From positions 2,232,001 to 2,296,000 of the forward strand of contig NZ_LT629780.1 in assembly GCF_900105885.1 (NCBI RefSeq): 64,000 nt of DNA, given 5' to 3'. The notes beneath the pieces were generated by a model, which did no database searches, had not been told where the DNA came from, and worked only from the letters and a program-made list of their open reading frames with translations. This DNA is from Pseudomonas guangdongensis. GTDB lineage: Bacteria > Pseudomonadota > Gammaproteobacteria > Pseudomonadales > Pseudomonadaceae. How positions within the stretch are numbered: position 1 is the first letter of the stretch; every line of letters begins with the position of its first letter. The position numbers and the translations under genes were made by a program. Positions 59,225-64,000 of the stretch are shown here, in pieces.

Positions 59225-60370
59225 ATGCACATCCACGGCTATTTCGACCTGCAGTTCGAGGCAGTGAAGGACGCCTTCGCTGAGCTGTTCGACGAACCGC
59301 AGGAGCGCGGCGCCGCGCTGTGCGTGCAGGTCGGCGGCGAGACGGTGCTCGACCTGTGGGCCGGCATGGCCGACAGGGACGGTCAGGAGCCCTGGCACAG
59401 CGACACCCTCCTCAACCTGTACTCCTGCACCAAGGCCTTCACCGCCGTCGCGGCGCTGCAGCTGGTCGGCGAGGGCAAGCTGGAGCTGGACGCGCCGGTC
59501 GCCCGCCTGTGGCCCGAGTTCGCCGCCGCCGGCAAGCAGCACGTCACCCTGCGCCAACTGCTCAGCCATCGCGCCGGGCTGCCGGCGATCCGCCAGCCGC
59601 TGCCGCCGGAAGCCCTCTACGACTGGGAGGCGATGACCGCCGCGCTGGCCGCCGAGGCGCCGTGGTGGACGCCGGGCGACGGTCACGGCTACGCACCCAT
59701 CACCTACGGCTGGCTGATCGGCGAACCGATCCACCGCGCCACCGGGCGCAATCCCGGCGAGGTGATCGTCGAGCGCACCGCGCGGCCGCTGGGCCTCGAC
59801 TTCCACATCGGCCTGGCCGACAGCGAGTTCCACCGCATCGCCCACATCTCCCGCGGCAAGGGCAACCTCGGCGACGCCGCCGCCCAGCGCGTGCTCAACG
59901 CCATGCTGCGCGAGCCGCAGGCCATGACCACCCGCGCCTTCACCAACCCGCCGTCGATCATGACCAGCACCAACAAGCCGGAGTGGCGGCGCATGGCGCA
60001 GCCGGCGGCCAACGGCCACGGCAACGCGCGCAGCCTGGCCGGCTTCTACGCGGGACTGCTCGACGGCAGCCTGCTCGACAGCGCCCTGCTCGCCGAGATG
60101 ACCCGCGAATACAGCCGGGGCGAAGACCGCACCCTGCTGACCTCCACCCGTCTGGGCCTGGGTCTGATGCTCGACCAGCCCGAGCTGCCCAACGCCACCT
60201 ACGGCCTCGGCCGCCACGCCTTTGGCCACCCCGGCGCCGGCGGCTCCATCGGCTTCGCCGACCCCGAACGGGAAGTGGCGTTCGGCTTCGTGGTCAACAC
60301 GCTGGGGCCGTACGTGCTGATGGACCCGCGGGCGCAGAAGCTGGCGCGGCTGGTGGGGGAGTGCCTGTAA
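59225..60370 (+). CDS. Class C beta-lactamase-related serine hydrolase (EstB-like)
   Basis: 381 aa cytoplasmic esterase/peptidase-like protein with no signal peptide. SxxK motif SCTK (Ser67, Lys70) in LYSCTKAFTAVAA, a Tyr-containing YAPITYGWLIGEP motif, and FGHPGAGGSIGF replacing the KTG box. These fit esterase EstB-type enzymes; a true beta-lactamase would need export. Start ATG 59225 with AGGAG upstream. Substrate unknown. Confidence 0.85.
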   Translation: MHIHGYFDLQFEAVKDAFAELFDEPQERGAALCVQVGGETVLDLWAGMADRDGQEPWHSDTLLNLYSCTKAFTAVAALQLVGEGKLELDAPVARLWPEFAAAGKQHVTLRQLLSHRAGLPAIRQPLPPEALYDWEAMTAALAAEAPWWTPGDGHGYAPITYGWLIGEPIHRATGRNPGEVIVERTARPLGLDFHIGLADSEFHRIAHISRGKGNLGDAAAQRVLNAMLREPQAMTTRAFTNPPSIMTSTNKPEWRRMAQPAANGHGNARSLAGFYAGLLDGSLLDSALLAEMTREYSRGEDRTLLTSTRLGLGLMLDQPELPNATYGLGRHAFGHPGAGGSIGFADPEREVAFGFVVNTLGPYVLMDPRAQKLARLVGECL

Positions 60371-60493
60371 GTGGGCGTCATGCCGGTGCTCGCGGAGCGC
60401 TGCAGTCGGTGGTGATGTGCCGGTATCGCTGTTGAGCCCGGATTTCGTGGCTGCACGCGTGGTTCGGAGCCGATCGGATTGCCCCTTCTAAAT

Positions 60494-61816
60494 TCATCCT
60501 GACTCCAGCGGCAGCTCCAACGTGGCGACGAAGCCGCCGTCCGGGTGGTTGGCCAGGCCGAGCTGGCCGCCGTGGCGCTGGGCGGCACGGCGGGCGATGG
60601 CCAGGCCGAGGCCATGGCCGGGGCTGGCCTGGCCGGGGGCGCGGAAGAAGGGTTCGCCCAGGTGCGCCAGGTGTTCGGCGGCGACGCCGGGGCCGTGGTC
60701 GCGCACGCTGATGCTCAGCTGGCCGGCGTCGCGGCGGACGGCGACTTCCAGAGGCTGGTCGGCCGGGTTGAAGCGCGCGGCGTTGCGTAGCAGGTTGTCC
60801 AGCGCGCGCTCGAGCAGGTCCGGCCAGCCGGACAGTTGCAGCCCCTCCGGCACCTCGATGCAGATGGCCTGCTCGGGAGCGAGCAGGTGGGCGTCTTCGC
60901 GCAGCTTGCCGAGCAGCGCCGGCAGGTCGATGGGCTGGCGCTGGCTGCTCTCGCTGTCGACCCGCGCCAGTTCGAGGATCTCGCTGATCAGGGCTTCGAG
61001 GCGATCGCACTCCTGGCCCAGGCGCGGCCACAGGCGGGCGCGGGCTTCGGGGTCGGCGCGCTCGGCCAGGGCCAGGGCGACGCGCAGGCGCGCCAGCGGC
61101 GAGCGCAGTTCGTGGGAGACGTCGCGCAGCAGCTGGCGCTGGCTGCCGATCAGGTCCTGCAGGCGCGCACCCATGCGGTTGAAGTCGCGGGCCAGCACGC
61201 CCAGCTCGTCGCGCCGGCGGGCCAGGCGGGCCAGGCTGTGCTGCTGGTAGGTGGTGCGCCCGAGGTCGTGGACGGCGCTGCGCAGGCGGTCCAGCGGGCG
61301 GGTGATCGACAGGGTCAGCAGCAGGCTGAACAGGGTCATCACCACCAGGGCGATGCCCATGGCGCTGGCCGGCCAGAGCAGGCTGTCGAGGTGCCACTCG
61401 GCCAGTTCGGCCTTGGGGATGCGGTAGATGAACAGGTAGGTCTGGCCGCTTTCGGGGCTGGCGTATTCCTCGGTCAGGCGGCGCCAGGGCAGCCGCTCGC
61501 GGTGGCGCTGGCGGGCCTCGAAGGCCGCGGCGCGGCGCGGGAAGGTGCCCTGCACCAGCAGCTGGCCGCTTTCGTCGAGCACCTGCACGTCGATGTGGCG
61601 GCGATGCTTGTGGCGCTCCAGGTAGTGCTGGGCGGCGGCGGCGCCATGGTTCTCGTAGCGCTGCGTCCACTGTGCGGCGACGTTGTGGATGCCGGGGTGG
61701 CGGGCGAGGATCCAGGCGTCCTGATTCAGCGCATGGCCGAGCAGCAGGGACAGTCCGGCGACCACGGCGATGGCCAGCCAGAAGGTGGCGAAGATGCGCC
61801 AGAACAGGGAACGCAT
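60494..61816 (-). CDS. CpxA-like sensor histidine kinase
   Basis: Inner-membrane kinase. 440 aa. Helix at about 7-27, periplasmic domain (28-150) rich in His and Arg, second helix 150-172, HAMP, HisKA with phospho-acceptor His235 in RDVSHELRSPLAR, and HATPase with DNLLRNAARFN and GHGLGLAIARR. The overall form is CpxA-like. Last gene of the regulator-Spy-kinase run. Confidence 0.9.
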   Translation of the reverse strand: MRSLFWRIFATFWLAIAVVAGLSLLLGHALNQDAWILARHPGIHNVAAQWTQRYENHGAAAAQHYLERHKHRRHIDVQVLDESGQLLVQGTFPRRAAAFEARQRHRERLPWRRLTEEYASPESGQTYLFIYRIPKAELAEWHLDSLLWPASAMGIALVVMTLFSLLLTLSITRPLDRLRSAVHDLGRTTYQQHSLARLARRRDELGVLARDFNRMGARLQDLIGSQRQLLRDVSHELRSPLARLRVALALAERADPEARARLWPRLGQECDRLEALISEILELARVDSESSQRQPIDLPALLGKLREDAHLLAPEQAICIEVPEGLQLSGWPDLLERALDNLLRNAARFNPADQPLEVAVRRDAGQLSISVRDHGPGVAAEHLAHLGEPFFRAPGQASPGHGLGLAIARRAAQRHGGQLGLANHPDGGFVATLELPLESG

Positions 61817-61884
61817 GGGTTCGGCTCTCGAACGCCTCGCGGCGAGCGCCGTCGGGCGGCCCGCCAGCGAGGCTGGGGGTGGGG

Positions 61885-62313
61885 TTACTGGGCCTTCTGC
61901 TCGCGCTCGGCTTTCCAGGCTTCGAACTCGGTGCGTTCGGCGCGGCGCTGTTCGCGCTCCTTGCTCAGTTCGTCGAAGCGCTTCTGCTGCTCGGCAGTCA
62001 GGGTGTCGCGGATGGCCTTCTGCTGCTTGTCGCGGTTGGCCTGCAGTTCCTTCTCCATGGCGGCCTTGTCGGCGGCCGGCAGCTTGTCCAGGTAGCGCTG
62101 GACGATGGCGCGGTGTTCCTTCATCTGCTCGCGCTGGGCATCGCGGATCTTGCGGTGTTGCTCGCGGTCGAGATCGAGGCCGCGCATCATGTGCGTGGCG
62201 TCGCCTTTCATGTGGTGCGCGCCGTGGCCGTAACCGTCGCCCATGCCGGGGCCGGCGATGGCCAGGGTGGGGAGGGCGGCGGCGAGCAGCAGGGCGGTGA
62301 GGGTCTTGCGCAT
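61885..62313 (-). CDS. Periplasmic Spy/CpxP-like chaperone
   Basis: 142 aa. Signal peptide 1-20 (MRKTLTALLLAAALPTLAIA), then a His/Met/Gly-rich stretch (HGAHHMKGDATHMM), then a charged helical domain with two LTxxQ-type motifs (GLDLDREQHRKI and LTAEQQKRFDEL). Likely binds misfolded envelope proteins or the kinase sensor domain; the His/Met patch suggests metal binding. Start ATG 62313 with GAGGAAAC upstream. Sits between the regulator and kinase genes. Confidence 0.85.
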   Translation of the reverse strand: MRKTLTALLLAAALPTLAIAGPGMGDGYGHGAHHMKGDATHMMRGLDLDREQHRKIRDAQREQMKEHRAIVQRYLDKLPAADKAAMEKELQANRDKQQKAIRDTLTAEQQKRFDELSKEREQRRAERTEFEAWKAEREQKAQ

Positions 62314-62414
62314 GATCGTTTCCTCTCTCGTGGTCGGCGGGGTGCCGGATGAGTTCAGTCTAGGGCGCGCAAGGTCAACGGCCGTCAGGCGAGGGTAAAT
62401 CCGCGGTAAAGGGG

Positions 62415-63098
62415 TCAGGGCGCGTAGTAGTAGCCGCGCCCGCGGCTGGCCATGATCCGCGAGCGACCGTCGGCATGGGCGCCGAGTTTCTTGCGCAGGT
62501 TGCTGATGTGCATGTCCAGGCTGCGGTCGTAGAGGGTCAGTTTGCGGCCGAGGGCGAGCTGGGCGAGCGCCTGCTTGTCCAGCGGCTCGCCGGGCTGGCC
62601 GAGCAGGGCTTCGAGGATGCGGCTCTCGGAGAGGGTCAGGGCGACTTCCTGCTCGCCGAGCATGGCCACCCCGCGGCTCGGGCTGTAGCTCAGATCGCCC
62701 AGCTCCAGGCGGGTGTTGCTGGCCGTGCTGCCCGGCTGCACGCGGCGCAGCACGGCGCGCAGCCGGGCGGTCAGCTCGCGCGGGTCGCACGGCTTGGCCA
62801 GGTAGTCGTCGGCACCCAGTTCCAGGCCGAGGATGCGGTCCAGCGGCTCGCCGCGCGCCGAGAGCATCAGTACCGGCAGCTCGGGGTGTTCGCCGCGCAA
62901 CTGCTTGAGCAACTCCAGGCCGCTGCCGTCGGGCAGCATCACGTCGAGCACCACGGCGTCCGGCGCCTGCCCGGCGAGGGCGGCGCGGGCGCTGGCGCCG
63001 TCGTGGCAGGCGCGTACCTGGAAGCCTTCCTGCTGCAGCCAGGTGGCGAGCAGCTCGGTCAGTTCGCGGTCGTCGTCGATCAGCAGCAGGTCGTTCAT
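62415..63098 (-). CDS. CpxR-like OmpR-family response regulator
   Basis: DNA-binding regulator phosphorylated by the adjacent kinase. 227 aa from ATG 63098. Receiver domain with Asp52 (VVLDVMLPD), switch residues in MLSARG and the conserved Lys in YLAKP; then a winged-helix domain ending DMHISNLRKKLG...IMASRGRGYYY. First gene of the three-gene operon. Confidence 0.9.
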   Translation of the reverse strand: MNDLLLIDDDRELTELLATWLQQEGFQVRACHDGASARAALAGQAPDAVVLDVMLPDGSGLELLKQLRGEHPELPVLMLSARGEPLDRILGLELGADDYLAKPCDPRELTARLRAVLRRVQPGSTASNTRLELGDLSYSPSRGVAMLGEQEVALTLSESRILEALLGQPGEPLDKQALAQLALGRKLTLYDRSLDMHISNLRKKLGAHADGRSRIMASRGRGYYYAP

Positions 63099-63127
63099 GG
63101 CGGTCGGGGTATCCGGGCGGCGAAGGG

Positions 63128-63427
63128 TCAGGGCAGAACCTGGCGGAACGGCTTGACCAGCACGTCGGCATACACGCCGGCGGCACGGTAGGGGTCGGCG
63201 TCGGCCCAGGCGCGGGCGGCGTCGAGGGAGTCGAATTCGGCGACGATCAAGCTGCCGCTGAAGCCGGCGCTGCCGGGGTCGTTGCTGTCGATGGCCGGGT
63301 GCGGGCCGGCCAGCACCAGGCGGCCGGCATCGCGCAGGGCGTGCAGGCGTTCGAGGTGCGCCGGGCGGGCAGCCAGGCGCGCGTCGAGGGAGTTGGCGGC
63401 ATCGGTGGCGATGATGGCGTAGAGCAT
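63128..63427 (-). CDS. yciI: YciI-family protein
   Basis: 99 aa ferredoxin-like-fold protein with the YciI pattern [27 protein letters not shown] and [23 protein letters not shown]; an active-site His/Asp pair is typical. No definite function known. Divergent from the PHP-domain gene, as I recall in other pseudomonads. Confidence 0.85.
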   Translation of the reverse strand: MLYAIIATDAANSLDARLAARPAHLERLHALRDAGRLVLAGPHPAIDSNDPGSAGFSGSLIVAEFDSLDAARAWADADPYRAAGVYADVLVKPFRQVLP

Positions 63428-63567
63428 GGCGATCCTTTCGGAGTGGGCCGCAAGGCGGCGCAGGAAGGCAGGGGAGAGCGGCGCGATGGCGGAATTTCGT
63501 CGTCGGCGCGCCATGAACGGCGGTGAAAGCGCATAATAACAGACCACAAAAGACGGAAAAGATCGCC

Positions 63568-64000
63568 ATGCTTGCCGACCTGCACTGCCACAGTACCGCC
63601 TCCGATGGGCTGCTGACGCCCAGCGCCCTGGTGGAACGGGCCTGCGCGCAGGGCGTGGAGCTGCTGGCGCTGACCGACCACGACACCCTCGAAGGACTGG
63701 CCGAGGCGCATGCCGCGGCGGCGGCACTGGGCCTGACCCTAGTCGACGGCGTCGAGCTGTCCTGCACCTGGGGCGGTGCGACCATCCATGTGCTCGGCTA
63801 CGGCTTCGACCCCGCCGCGCCGGCCCTGGGCGAGGCGCTGGCGGCGCTGCACGCCGGGCGCTGGGCGCGCGCCGAGGAGATCGGCCGGCGGCTCGCCGCC
63901 AAGGGCATGCCCGGCTGCTTCGAGGGCGCCTGCCAGGTGCAGCAGGCGCGCGGCGAGAGCGGCAACGCGCCGTCGCGGCCGCACTTCGCCGGCTACATGG
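63568..64000 (+). CDS. rnm: PHP-domain 5'-3' exonuclease RNase AM/TrpH (3' end cut off)
   Basis: Metal-dependent PHP phosphoesterase; relatives (YciV, now RNase AM) trim RNA 5' ends. 144 codons are visible from ATG 63568; the rest is outside the window. PHP motifs [24 protein letters not shown] and [10 protein letters not shown] are present. Family certain, exact substrate inferred. Confidence 0.88.
   Translation, partial: MLADLHCHSTASDGLLTPSALVERACAQGVELLALTDHDTLEGLAEAHAAAAALGLTLVDGVELSCTWGGATIHVLGYGFDPAAPALGEALAALHAGRWARAEEIGRRLAAKGMPGCFEGACQVQQARGESGNAPSRPHFAGYM

Noticed and set aside
59225..60370. Resistance beta-lactamase
   Set aside because: No signal peptide, and HxG replaces the KTG box; it fits the EstB-type esterases.

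Overview
The window is about 64 kb of high-GC, tightly packed gammaproteobacterial chromosome. Gene content and order point to Pseudomonas or a close relative in Pseudomonadaceae. From memory, several blocks match P. aeruginosa gene order: a Lon-type protease, a ZnuD-like receptor, putA and putP; argF next to an ABC ATPase; grxD, bfr, bfd, rnt, pyrC, argG and gloA; a PA3496-like gene, nth and rnf; metG, mrp and dcd; and a cpxR/spy/cpxA-like group. It looks chromosomal and mostly core. I found no rRNA, tRNA, CRISPR array, transposase or phage module.

Layout: 1-7.3 kb holds a partial NhaD Na+/H+ antiporter, prmB, a second-type Lon protease, and a His-rich zinc-type TonB receptor with a Zur-like site upstream. 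7.4-13.2 kb is the divergent proline-use pair putA/putP, whose 374-bp control region carries six GTTGCA motifs. 13.3-21.4 kb holds a VF530-type small protein, a membrane diguanylate cyclase, a lipoprotein gamma-glutamyltransferase, a large class A penicillin-binding protein and a UbiA-family prenyltransferase. 21.4-24.7 kb is an mcrBC restriction cassette of visibly lower GC, inserted between the prenyltransferase gene and metR. 24.7-28.2 kb is the divergent metR/metE pair. 28.3-33.3 kb holds glpD, ybaK, an orphan ABC ATPase, argF and grxD.

33.3-39.6 kb holds bacterioferritin and its ferredoxin, rnt-pyrC (overlapping), argG, gloA, sstT and a small PA3496-like gene. 39.7-46.6 kb is the rnfABCDGE-nth operon. 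Its genes overlap by ATGA junctions, except for a 193-bp gap between rnfC and rnfD that carries two palindromic repeats. RnfC also has a long repetitive Ala/Lys/Glu-rich tail. 46.8-51.5 kb holds metG, mrp, a cold-shock gene and dcd. 51.6-56.9 kb holds an Ntn-hydrolase acylase lipoprotein and a run of small proteins, including two SEC-C zinc-motif proteins. 57-60.4 kb holds dinG and a serine hydrolase. 60.5-63.4 kb is a cpxR-spy-cpxA-like envelope stress operon followed by a YciI protein. The right edge cuts a PHP-domain exonuclease gene.

The best candidate for something unusual is mcrB. It lacks the N-terminal DNA-reading domain of the classical enzyme and instead has a large EVE/PUA-like insertion between Walker A and Walker B of the AAA+ motor. 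Other points of interest are the put operator array, the RnfC repeat expansion, and at least three families of intergenic palindromes.
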